From positions 1-39,116 of the forward strand of contig CBFHLY010000026.1 in the NCBI GenBank assembly GCA_965656785.1: 39,116 nucleotides of DNA, read 5' to 3'. A program made the translations under genes and the position numbers. Shown here one piece after another: positions 32,108-39,116 of the stretch. Every line of letters starts with the position of its first letter. Position 1 is the stretch's first letter. Source of the stretch: JALQTD01 sp965656785 (GTDB taxonomy: Bacteria; Bacteroidota; Bacteroidia; Flavobacteriales_D; Sanyastnellaceae). The notes below the pieces were generated by a model. That model did not search any database, had not been told where the DNA came from, and saw nothing but the letters and a program-made list of their open reading frames with translations.

Positions 32108-32427
32108 CACTTGATTTCCTCGTTGGTTTTCTTGGAATAACGAACCAGTTTGCCCTCGTCATTGCGACGACGACCCACCCGCGTTGCATTGCCCTTGCCG
32201 TCGACGACCATCACATTCGAGATGTGAATTCCGGCCTCCTTTTCGACAATGCCGCCCTGCGGGTTCGCTGCACCTGGCTTCTGGTGCCGCTTCACGATGT
32301 TGACGCCTTCAACAAAGACCCGATCGGTCTTGCGATCGACACTCAACACAGTGCCTTGCTTGCCTTTGCTACCGCCCGACAACACCTTAACGGTATCTCC
32401 TTTCTTTACTTTAAATCGCTTGAACAT
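32107..32427 (-). CDS. rplX: 50S ribosomal protein L24
   Basis: The 106-residue assembly-initiator protein has the KOW motif KKGDTVKVLSGGSKGKQGTV and NIVKRHQKP. ATG 32427 gives MFKRFKVKKGD; the longer frame to 32466 overlaps rplN. Its stop overlaps the rplE start by one base. Confidence 0.98.
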   Translation of the reverse strand: MFKRFKVKKGDTVKVLSGGSKGKQGTVLSVDRKTDRVFVEGVNIVKRHQKPGAANPQGGIVEKEAGIHISNVMVVDGKGNATRVGRRRNDEGKLVRYSKKTNEEIK

Positions 32428-32437
32428 GTCGATCGGA

Positions 32438-32806
32438 TTAAAGCACCTCAGGCGCAAGTGAGACAATTTTCATGAAATCCTTCTCGCGAAGCTCCCGCGC
32501 GACCGGGCCGAAGATGCGCGTTCCACGCATTTCGCCGGCTGCGTTGAGCAGCACGATGGCGTTGTCGTCGAAACGGATGTACGATCCGTCCGGGCGACGC
32601 ACTTCTTTGCGCGTCCGCACAACAACACCAGTGGATACCGTTCCCTTCTTCACGTTTCCGTTGGGCGTTGCATCCTTGATCGCAACCACCACTTTATCGC
32701 CAATGCTGGCGTAGCGGCGGCGTGTACCGCCCAACACACGGATGCACAAGGCTTCCTTCGCTCCGGTGTTGTCGGCCACTTTCATGCGGCTTTCTTGCTG
32801 TATCAT
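32438..32806 (-). CDS. rplN: 50S ribosomal protein L14
   Basis: The 122-residue protein starts MIQQESRMKVADNTGAKEAL and ends FMKIVSLAPEVL, both typical. It forms part of the subunit interface. Gap to rpsQ is 38 bp and to rplX 10 bp. Confidence 0.98.
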   Translation of the reverse strand: MIQQESRMKVADNTGAKEALCIRVLGGTRRRYASIGDKVVVAIKDATPNGNVKKGTVSTGVVVRTRKEVRRPDGSYIRFDDNAIVLLNAAGEMRGTRIFGPVARELREKDFMKIVSLAPEVL

Positions 32807-32844
32807 AATTGATTAGCCTTAACTGTTTCGTTTCCTAGAGCGGC

Positions 32845-33126
32845 TTACTTCGCGCGCTCAATGACTTCGGCCACGCGCCAGCATTTCCGCTTGCTCAGCG
32901 GACGTGTTTCCATGATGCGCACCGTGTCTCCCACGTTGCAATCATTGGCTTCGTCGTGTGCCATAAATTTGCTCGTCTTCTTGACGAACTTCCCGTACTT
33001 GGCGTGCTTCTCCTTCCGCTCGACAACCACCGTGATGGATTTGTCCATGGATGTTGAAGAAACAACACCGATCCGCTCCTTCCGGAGGTTGCGGGCGGGA
33101 GCCGCTGGGGTCATCTCAGTGCTCAT
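32845..33126 (-). CDS. rpsQ: 30S ribosomal protein S17
   Basis: The 93-residue OB-fold protein has RIGVVSSTSMDKSITVVVER and the signature GDTVRIMETRPLSKRKCWRV. Ten or so extra residues precede the core (MSTEMTPAAPAR). Its ATG overlaps the rpmC stop by four bases. Confidence 0.98.
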   Translation of the reverse strand: MSTEMTPAAPARNLRKERIGVVSSTSMDKSITVVVERKEKHAKYGKFVKKTSKFMAHDEANDCNVGDTVRIMETRPLSKRKCWRVAEVIERAK

Positions 33127-33323
33127 GCGTTGGCTTTCTTACGCGAGTTCAACTCAGTCAAGAGGCGAGCGATGTCACGCTTCTTGTTTACGATTGCCTT
33201 CGGGCTTTCCAATCCGGCCACCGTGTGGTTGAACCGCAATTTGGCCAAGGCAGTTTGCTCCAATTCGATGCGCTCATTCAAATCCGCATCCGAGAGCTTC
33301 CGGATTTCTGCATTTTCAATCAT
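33123..33323 (-). CDS. rpmC: 50S ribosomal protein L29
   Basis: The 66-residue helical hairpin protein near the tunnel exit starts MIENAEIRKLSDADLNERIE and has KAIVNKKRDIARLLTELNSR. It overlaps rplP (upstream) and rpsQ (downstream) by four bases each, so all three are coupled. Confidence 0.98.
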   Translation of the reverse strand: MIENAEIRKLSDADLNERIELEQTALAKLRFNHTVAGLESPKAIVNKKRDIARLLTELNSRKKANA

Positions 33324-33742
33324 GAGTGCGCGTAATCAGGGCGTACAACAAACTTGCATTTCACAGGAAGCTTCTGAGCTCCCAAACGGAGGGCTTCCAT
33401 CGCGGTGTCCATCGGAACGCCGTCCACTTCAAAGAGGACACGACCAGGACGAACAGGAGCAACCCAGTGGCTCGGAGCCCCCTTACCCTTACCCATACGA
33501 ACCTCTGCAGGCTTCGATGTGATCGGCTTGTCTGGGAAGATGCGGATCCAAACCTTTCCCTCACGCTTCATGTAACGGTTGATGGCGATACGAGACGCCT
33601 CGATTTGCCGCGACGTAATGAAGCCGACCTCCAGGGTCTTGATTCCAAACGAACCGTACGCGATGTTCGCACCGCGTTGCGCGTTGCCACGCACACGGCC
33701 CTTCTGCATCTTCCGGAACTTGGTTCTTTTTGGCTGTAACAT
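33320..33742 (-). CDS. rplP: 50S ribosomal protein L16
   Basis: The 140-residue protein starts MLQPKRTKFRKMQKGRVRG and has IRIFPDKPITSKPAEVRMGK and GKGAPSHWVAPVRPGRVLFE. It organises tRNA binding in the 50S A site. It lies 21 bp after rpsC. Confidence 0.98.
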   Translation of the reverse strand: MLQPKRTKFRKMQKGRVRGNAQRGANIAYGSFGIKTLEVGFITSRQIEASRIAINRYMKREGKVWIRIFPDKPITSKPAEVRMGKGKGAPSHWVAPVRPGRVLFEVDGVPMDTAMEALRLGAQKLPVKCKFVVRPDYAHS

Positions 33743-33763
33743 AACCTTGCTGTCTTTTACTTA

Positions 33764-34483
33764 TTAGCGGCGGGGACGACGTCCTCCTCCGGGGCGGCGA
33801 TCGGTGCCGCGGCGTTCGTTCGATTTCTTCTGTGCCGGCACCGGAGACAGGTCACGCTTACCGTAAACCTCACCACGGCAAATCCAGCACTTCACACCAA
33901 TCCGACCGTAAGTCGTGTGCGCCTCAACCAAAGCGTAGTCGATGTCCGCGCGGAAGGTGTGCAATGGAATGCGTCCCTCCTTGTATGACTCCGAACGTGC
34001 AATTTCAGCACCGTTCACCCGGCCAGCGATGTTCACCTTGATGCCCTCCGCGCCCATGCGCATTGTGCCTGCAATGGCCATCTTAATGGCGCGACGGTGA
34101 GAAATACGCGCTTCGATTTGGCGAGCAATGCTCTCCGCCACGAGGCGTGCATCCAACTCAGGACGCTTGATTTCGAAGATGTTGATTTGGACTTCCTTGC
34201 CCGTCAACTTCTTCAACTCTTCACGGAGCTTGTCCACCTCCGTTCCACCCTTGCCGATGATCACGCCAGGACGAGCCGTCTTGATAGTCACCGTCACCAA
34301 CTTGAGCGTGCGCTCGATGATGATGCTGGAAACATTCGCTTTGCGCAAACGCGCCATCAAGTACTCGCGGATTTTCTCGTCCTCCACCAACTTCTCAGTG
34401 TAGTCCTTACCGCCGTACCAGTTGGAATCCCATCCCCGGATGAAACCGAGGCGATTGCCGATTGGATTAGTCTTCTGTCCCAT
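33764..34483 (-). CDS. rpsC: 30S ribosomal protein S3
   Basis: The 239-residue protein has the KH motif (PGVIIGKGGTEVDKLREELK) and the C-terminal domain (GRVNGAEIARSESYKEGRIP; YGRIGVKCWICRGEVYGKRD). A basic, Arg/Gly-rich tail of about 25 residues follows (RRGTDRRPGGGRRPRR). It is 3 bp after rplV. Confidence 0.98.
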   Translation of the reverse strand: MGQKTNPIGNRLGFIRGWDSNWYGGKDYTEKLVEDEKIREYLMARLRKANVSSIIIERTLKLVTVTIKTARPGVIIGKGGTEVDKLREELKKLTGKEVQINIFEIKRPELDARLVAESIARQIEARISHRRAIKMAIAGTMRMGAEGIKVNIAGRVNGAEIARSESYKEGRIPLHTFRADIDYALVEAHTTYGRIGVKCWICRGEVYGKRDLSPVPAQKKSNERRGTDRRPGGGRRPRR

Positions 34484-34486
34484 GAA

Positions 34487-34885
34487 TTATTGCTTGGCGG
34501 AATCTACGATGATGGTCACGTGGTTGCTGCGCTTCCGAATGCGGTGCGCACGGCCCTGAGGCGCGGTTTGGAGGCGCTTAAGCATCCTGCCGCCATCAAC
34601 GAAGATGTCGCGGACAATCAAATCGCTCTCTTCGGGACGCTGCCCTTCGTTCTTTGCTTCCCAATTGGCAATGGCCGAACGGAGCAACTTCTCCAAACGA
34701 ACCGACGCCTCACGTGAGCTGAACTTCAGCACGTTCAAAGCTTGGAACGCTCCCATGCCACGCACCGTATCGGCGACGAGGCGCATCTTGCGGGGGGACG
34801 TCGGGCAATCGTTCAATTTCGCGATTGCCACGTTCTTCATTTCTTCTTTGCGCGCGTCAGCGGCAATTCTCTTACGTTTTCCCAT
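34487..34885 (-). CDS. rplV: 50S ribosomal protein L22
   Basis: The 132-residue protein lines the exit tunnel. The beta-hairpin region and C-terminal signature DGGRMLKRLQTAPQGRAHRI are clear, and the N-terminal helix has CPTSPRKMRLVADTVRG. It lies 6 bp after rpsS. Confidence 0.98.
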   Translation of the reverse strand: MGKRKRIAADARKEEMKNVAIAKLNDCPTSPRKMRLVADTVRGMGAFQALNVLKFSSREASVRLEKLLRSAIANWEAKNEGQRPEESDLIVRDIFVDGGRMLKRLQTAPQGRAHRIRKRSNHVTIIVDSAKQ

Positions 34886-34891
34886 GACAAA

Positions 34892-35167
34892 TTAGCGCTT
34901 CTTGTCCTTCTTGTCCGCGTGGCCACGGAAGGTGCGGGTGGGTGAAAATTCTCCGAGCTTGTGTCCCACCATGTTCTCCGTAACGAAAACGGGGATGAAC
35001 TGGCGGCCGTTGTGAACGGCGATGGTGAAGCCGACGAAGTCGGGCGTGATGGTGCTTGAGCGAGACCAAGTTTTGATCACCGCCTTCTTTCCGGAAGCCT
35101 GCATGGCTTCCACACGTTGTACCAACTTGTAGTGGATAAACGGGGGTTTCTTGAGTGAACGAGCCAT
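34892..35167 (-). CDS. rpsS: 30S ribosomal protein S19
   Basis: The 91-residue protein of the 30S head starts MARSLKKPPFIHYKLVQRVE and has the signature VHNGRQFIPVFVTENMVGHK and KLGEFSPTRTFRGH. It lies 5 bp after rplB. Confidence 0.98.
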   Translation of the reverse strand: MARSLKKPPFIHYKLVQRVEAMQASGKKAVIKTWSRSSTITPDFVGFTIAVHNGRQFIPVFVTENMVGHKLGEFSPTRTFRGHADKKDKKR

Positions 35168-35172
35168 GGTGA

Positions 35173-35994
35173 TTACTTCTTCCGACGTTCAATGATAAAC
35201 TTGCTGCTATTCTTACGCTTATTCCGCGTCTTGTAGCCCTTCGACGGCAAGCCCTTGCGCGAGCGCGGGTGACCACCTGAAGAACGACCCTCACCACCAC
35301 CCATCGGGTGATCGACCGGGTTCATGACCACACCACGGACTCGTGGGCGCCGACCCAACCAGCGGGAGCGACCGGCCTTGCCGGAAACTTGCTGGTTATG
35401 CTCCGAGTTGCTGACGGTACCGATGACGGCCATGCAAGTCACCAAGATTTGGCGAACCTCACCGCTGGGCAACTTGATGATGGCGTACTTGCCATCCCGA
35501 GCGTTCAGCTGAGCGTAAGAACCAGCGCTGCGAGCGATGCACGCTCCTTTTCCTGGGTACAACTCGATGTTATGGATGACGGTACCGAGCGGAATGTCGC
35601 TCAAGTACATGCAGTGGCCAACATTCGGAGTCGCCTCCTTGCCGCTGTTGATGGTCATCCCCGGCTTCAAGCCGTTGGGAGCGACGATGTACCGCTTCTC
35701 TCCATCCGTGTACTCGACGAGGCAGATGCGTGCACTGCGGTTGGGATCGTACTCGACCGTCAACACCGCAGCCTCCATGTGTTTGTCGCGCTTGAAGTCG
35801 ATCAAACGATAGCGACGCTTGTGACCGCCACCGCGGTAGCGCATCGTCATCTTTCCGCTGTCGTTCCGGCCACCCGACTTCTTCAGGCTGCGGAGCAACG
35901 GCTTGTGCGGGGTATCGGTCGTGATGTCGTCAAATTTCGACAACACTTTATGACGGGTACCCGGCGTAATGGGGTTGAATTTACGAAGTGCCAT
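35173..35994 (-). CDS. rplB: 50S ribosomal protein L2
   Basis: The 273-residue peptidyl-transferase-centre protein starts at ATG 35994 (MALRKFNPITPGTRHKVLS). It carries the conserved RGVVMNPVDHPMGGGEGRSS with the near-universal His, and ends RNKRKNSSKFIIERRKK. The nine-residue upstream extension overlaps rplW and is rejected. Confidence 0.98.
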   Translation of the reverse strand: MALRKFNPITPGTRHKVLSKFDDITTDTPHKPLLRSLKKSGGRNDSGKMTMRYRGGGHKRRYRLIDFKRDKHMEAAVLTVEYDPNRSARICLVEYTDGEKRYIVAPNGLKPGMTINSGKEATPNVGHCMYLSDIPLGTVIHNIELYPGKGACIARSAGSYAQLNARDGKYAIIKLPSGEVRQILVTCMAVIGTVSNSEHNQQVSGKAGRSRWLGRRPRVRGVVMNPVDHPMGGGEGRSSGGHPRSRKGLPSKGYKTRNKRKNSSKFIIERRKK

Positions 35995-35998
35995 TTCC

Positions 35999-36292
35999 TC
36001 AGATGTTCTCGTAGAAGTCAATCATCTCACCTTCGCCAATGCTGACGATGGCTTTCTTGTACTGGTTCGTGCGTCCCTTAACCATTCCGGTCTTCGTGAA
36101 ACGCTGACGTGCTTTGCCGTCAACACGCACCGTACGAACGGACGTCACGGTCACTCCGTATTCCGCCTCGATGGCCTTCTTGATTTCGATTTTGTTCGCA
36201 CCGAGGGCCACGACGAAACCGTACGCATTGTTGCGCTCTTGGTCCGTGGTCATCTTCTCGGTAATCAGGGGTTTAATCAGGATCTGCTGCAT
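35999..36292 (-). CDS. rplW: 50S ribosomal protein L23
   Basis: The 97-residue exit-tunnel docking protein has ILIKPLITEKMTTDQERNNA, GANKIEIKKAIEAEYGVTV and VRVDGKARQRF. It lies 8 bp after rplD and 4 bp before rplB. Confidence 0.97.
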   Translation of the reverse strand: MQQILIKPLITEKMTTDQERNNAYGFVVALGANKIEIKKAIEAEYGVTVTSVRTVRVDGKARQRFTKTGMVKGRTNQYKKAIVSIGEGEMIDFYENI

Positions 36293-36300
36293 GGCCTTCC

Positions 36301-36927
36301 TTATTTGAGCAAGCCTTCGATGACCTCGTGGGCGTTGTCCACGAGGACGAGGGATTTGCAGTTCATGATGTCGTAAGTGCTCAAATCGGTCGCGACCATG
36401 ACGCTGTGCTTGGGCAAATTGCGGCAGCTGCGGTAAACCGCATCGTTCGCAGCAGGCAACACAAAGAGGGTCTTTGTGTCAGCCAAATCCAAGTTCTTCA
36501 GCACCTGAGCGAACGACTTCGTGCTCGGCTTGTCCATGGAAATGCCTTCGACCACTTTGATGGCCTCGTCCTTCGCCTTGTAGCTGAGAGCGCTGCGGCG
36601 AGCCAATTGCTTTACCTTCCCGTTCAAACGGTGGGTGTAATCCCTCGGCTCAGGGCCGAAGATGTTACCTCCCCCGCGGTACAACGGGTTCTTAATCGAA
36701 CCCGCACGTGCGGTACCGGTACCTTTCTGCTTCTTCAGCTTGCGCGTGGAACCAGAAACCAATCCCCGGTGCAACGTGTCATGCGTGCCTTGGCGCTGAG
36801 CCGCCATAAAACGCTTGACGTCCAAGTAAATGGCGTGATCGTTGGGCTCAATGGCGAAAACCGCTTCGCTCAACGTAACGGACTTTGCCGTTTTCGAGCC
36901 GTCGGTGCTGTATACGCTGAGTTTCAT
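36301..36927 (-). CDS. rplD: 50S ribosomal protein L4
   Basis: The 208-residue protein has the tunnel loop (SGSTRKLKKQKGTGTARAGS; NIFGPEPRDYTHRLNGKVKQ) and the C-terminal nucleotide-fold-like domain. In E. coli L4 represses the S10 operon; this is not shown here. Its ATG shares one base with the rplC stop (TAATG). Confidence 0.98.
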   Translation of the reverse strand: MKLSVYSTDGSKTAKSVTLSEAVFAIEPNDHAIYLDVKRFMAAQRQGTHDTLHRGLVSGSTRKLKKQKGTGTARAGSIKNPLYRGGGNIFGPEPRDYTHRLNGKVKQLARRSALSYKAKDEAIKVVEGISMDKPSTKSFAQVLKNLDLADTKTLFVLPAANDAVYRSCRNLPKHSVMVATDLSTYDIMNCKSLVLVDNAHEVIEGLLK

Positions 36928-37556
36928 TACGCTTCTGGCTTACGGATGATGATCATGGAACCCTTGTGTCCGGGAACGGCACCTTTGACGATGAGGACAC
37001 CCTCATCCGCCAAAACCTTCACCACTTCGAGGTTCTCGATGGTGACGCGGCCGTTTCCGGTTTGGCCTGCCATGCGCATGCCCTTGAAGACACGAGCTGG
37101 CGTTGAAGCCGCACCGATAGAACCGGGTGCGCGCAGGCGGTTGTGCTGACCGTGGGTAGCTTGTCCGACACCGCCGAAGCCGTGGCGTTTCACTACACCT
37201 TGGAAGCCCTTACCCTTCGAAGTGCCTGAAATCGAAACGAATTCGCCTTCCGCGAACACGTCATTGACTTTCAATTCAGCACCTGGCTGAAGTTCACCTT
37301 CGAAGCTCTTGAACTCCACAAGCTTGCGCTTGGGCGCCACACCGGCGCGCTTAAAATGGCCTTGCATGGCCTTCGAAGTGCGCTTTTCAGAGCGCTCTCC
37401 GAAACCGAGTTGGATGGCTTCATAGCCGTCCTTCTCAAGGGTACGAACTTGCGTTACTACGCAAGGACCAACCTCCAGAATGGTGCATGGGATGTTCTTC
37501 CCAGCGGCACTGTAGATGCTGGTCATACCAATCTTCTTCCCTATGAGTCCGGGCAT
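36927..37556 (-). CDS. rplC: 50S ribosomal protein L3
   Basis: The 209-residue protein starts MPGLIGKKIGMTSIYSAAGK and has the central extension reaching the peptidyl transferase centre (KGKGFQGVVKRHGFGGVGQA; THGQHNRLRAPGSIGA). The Gln methylated in some bacteria is present in that loop. It lies 36 bp after rpsJ. Confidence 0.98.
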   Translation of the reverse strand: MPGLIGKKIGMTSIYSAAGKNIPCTILEVGPCVVTQVRTLEKDGYEAIQLGFGERSEKRTSKAMQGHFKRAGVAPKRKLVEFKSFEGELQPGAELKVNDVFAEGEFVSISGTSKGKGFQGVVKRHGFGGVGQATHGQHNRLRAPGSIGAASTPARVFKGMRMAGQTGNGRVTIENLEVVKVLADEGVLIVKGAVPGHKGSMIIIRKPEA

Positions 37557-37592
37557 GATCGTTGATTATGATGATGATGGACTGACGCGCTG

Positions 37593-37898
37593 TCAGACCT
37601 TGATTTCGACTTCCACTCCACTCGGCAATTCCAAGCGCATCAACGCATCTACCGTCTTCGAAGACGAGCTGTAGATGTCGATCAACCGCTTGTAAGAGTT
37701 GAGTTCAAACTGTTCCCGGGCCTTCTTGTTCACGTGCGGTGAACGGAGGACCGTGTAAATGCGCTGGTGCGTCGGCAACGGAACTGGACCGCTAATGACT
37801 GCTCCAGTGGCCGTAACGGTGCTCACAATCTTCTTTGCCGACTTATCGACGAGGTTGTGGTCGTACGACTTGAGCTTGATGCGAATTTTCTGCGTCAT
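37593..37898 (-). CDS. rpsJ: 30S ribosomal protein S10
   Basis: The 101-residue protein has IRIKLKSYDHNLVDKSAKKI and the signature SGPVPLPTHQRIYTVLRSPH. In many bacteria it also acts as NusE in antitermination. It lies 17 bp after fusA, so fusA and the S10 cluster form one transcription unit. Confidence 0.98.
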   Translation of the reverse strand: MTQKIRIKLKSYDHNLVDKSAKKIVSTVTATGAVISGPVPLPTHQRIYTVLRSPHVNKKAREQFELNSYKRLIDIYSSSSKTVDALMRLELPSGVEVEIKV

Positions 37899-37915
37899 GA
37901 TTTCTTCTTCTTGGC

Positions 37916-39116
37916 TTATCCCTTCGCGTCAGCGATGACTTTCTCTGCAACATTGTTCGGTGCTTCAGCGAAGTGGCTGAACGACATCGAAGACGTCGCG
38001 CGTCCCGAGGTCAACGTACGGAGATCCGTAACGTAACCGAACATCTCTGACAACGGAACCTTGGCGTTCACAATGGTCTTGCCCGCACGCTCGCCCGTTC
38101 CTTCGATGAGGGCACGGCGCTTGTTCAAGTCACCGATGACATCACCCATGTTTTCATCGGGGGTCAGGACCTCCAACTGCATCATCGGCTCGAGGATCTT
38201 CGGCTGGCAATGCTTCACCGCGTTGCGGTAAGCCATTTTTGCTGCCAATTCAAATGAGAGCTGGTCCGAGTCCACCGCGTGGAAGCTGCCGTCAATGAGC
38301 TCGACTGCCATGCTGTCCATTTGGTATCCGGCCAACACACCGTTCTTCATGGCCTCTTCAAAACCCTTCTGTACGGAAGGAACGAATTCCTTCGGTACGT
38401 TGCCCCCTTTCACCGAGTTGGTGAAGACCAAACCTGGCTTCTCCGGGTCCGGCGAAGGACCGATTTTCACGATGATGTCCGCGAACTTACCGCGACCACC
38501 GGATTGCTTTTTATACACTTCGCGGTGCTCCGTGGAGCCCGTGATGGATTCCTTGTAGTTCACCTGAGGAGCGCCTTGGTTGCACTCGACCTTGAACTCA
38601 CGACGCAAACGGTCAACGAGAACTTCCAAGTGCAATTCGCCCATTCCGGAGATGACGGTTTGGCCTGTCTCCTCGTCCGTGCGCACACGGAAGGTTGGAT
38701 CCTCTTCAGCAAGCTTGTAAAGACCGTTTGAAAGCTTGTCCAAATCCGCCTGAGACTTGGGCTCCACCGCAATCCCGATGACCGGCTCTGGGAAGCTCAT
38801 GCTTTCCAAGACCACCTCATGCCCTTCGGCGCAAAGCGTATCACCGGTTTTGATGTCCTTAAAGCCCACCACTGCACCGATGTCACCTGCTTCGAGGACA
38901 TCGATGGGGTTCTGCTTGTTTGAGTGCATCTGAAAGATGCGGGAGATGCGCTCCTTCTTGCCCGAACGGGTGTTCATGACATAAGAACCAGCCGGCAGCT
39001 GCCCGGAGTAGGCCCGGACAAAGCACAAGCGGCCCACGAACGGGTCGGTCGCAATCTTGAATGCCAAACCCGAGAAAGGCTCCTCCGGATCGGGCTTGCG
39101 CATGATTTCCTGCTCC
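37916..39116 (-). CDS. fusA: Elongation factor G, C-terminal part (runs off right edge)
   Basis: EF-G is the translocation GTPase. About 400 C-terminal residues are visible (frame open to the window end, reading EQEIMRKPDPEEPFSG first). Domain II (VLEAGDIGAVVGFKDIKTGD), domain III (ISGMGELHLEVLVDRLRREF), domain IV (GFEEAMKNGVLAGYQ) and domain V (LEPMMQLEVLTPDENMGDVI; DLRTLTSGRATSSMSFSHF) follow in order. The GTPase domain lies outside the window, so the start cannot be given; the internal ATG at 39103 is not the true start. Its location just before rpsJ matches the str-S10 arrangement. Confidence 0.98.
   Translation of the reverse strand, partial: EQEIMRKPDPEEPFSGLAFKIATDPFVGRLCFVRAYSGQLPAGSYVMNTRSGKKERISRIFQMHSNKQNPIDVLEAGDIGAVVGFKDIKTGDTLCAEGHEVVLESMSFPEPVIGIAVEPKSQADLDKLSNGLYKLAEEDPTFRVRTDEETGQTVISGMGELHLEVLVDRLRREFKVECNQGAPQVNYKESITGSTEHREVYKKQSGGRGKFADIIVKIGPSPDPEKPGLVFTNSVKGGNVPKEFVPSVQKGFEEAMKNGVLAGYQMDSMAVELIDGSFHAVDSDQLSFELAAKMAYRNAVKHCQPKILEPMMQLEVLTPDENMGDVIGDLNKRRALIEGTGERAGKTIVNAKVPLSEMFGYVTDLRTLTSGRATSSMSFSHFAEAPNNVAEKVIADAKG

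Noticed and set aside
20550..39116. Search for inserted accessory or mobile genes in the ribosomal block
   Set aside because: Every stretch is accounted for by standard genes in the expected order; there are no transposase, integrase or direct repeats.

Overview
The window reads as a chromosomal segment of a fairly GC-rich member of the Bacteroidota, probably Flavobacteriales-like. The evidence is a type IX secretion (T9SS) C-terminal sorting domain, a GWxTD-domain lipoprotein, the gene order rpoA-rplQ-carA-eno, a 490-residue archaeal/eukaryal-type ProRS, C-minus forms of L36 and S14, and promoter boxes of the Bacteroidota TAnnTTTG type. The family-level placement is inference.

Left part (1-7602): the truncated N-terminus of a secreted, repeat-like protein lies at the left edge. 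It is divergent from a TPR/membrane/LuxR-HTH regulator (708-2273). Next come a small conserved hypothetical, tRNA-Glu(UUC) with its own promoter box and a UUCG-loop terminator, dps and proS, all on the minus strand. On the plus strand a lipoprotein with NPY repeats is translationally coupled (ATGA) to an OmpP1/FadL-like barrel, closed by a strong bidirectional terminator.

Middle part (7668-20549): a Nif3/YqfO gene leads a two-gene minus operon whose second product is a coiled-coil 'zinc ribbon' protein that has lost all four zinc cysteines. Divergent from it is a lipid A cluster, lpxK - thioredoxin-like lipoprotein - lpxH. A bidirectional terminator separates this from a 1071-residue BNR/Asp-box protein exported by T9SS. 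Then follow lipA with an upstream envelope protein gene, an OsmC-family gene, a 39-residue lipoprotein, a GWxTD lipoprotein and rlmB.

Right part (20550-39116): a minus-strand housekeeping block. In order of transcription (right to left) it runs fusA (partial), rpsJ, rplC, rplD, rplW, rplB, rpsS, rplV, rpsC, rplP, rpmC, rpsQ, rplN, rplX, rplE, rpsN, rpsH, rplF, rplR, rpsE, rpmD, rplO, secY, map, infA, rpmJ, rpsM, rpsK, rpsD, rpoA, rplQ. This is the fused S10-spc-alpha cluster, with a terminator after rplQ, followed by carA and eno. Spacing is mostly 3-40 bp, with several 1-4 bp overlaps.

I see no phage, transposon, CRISPR, toxin-antitoxin or defence system here. The points most worth a second look are the zinc-stripped ribbon protein and the matching loss of zinc ligands in L36, the NPY-repeat lipoprotein/barrel pair, the 39-residue lipoprotein, and a recurring promoter box placed 4-5 nt before start codons, which suggests leaderless mRNAs.
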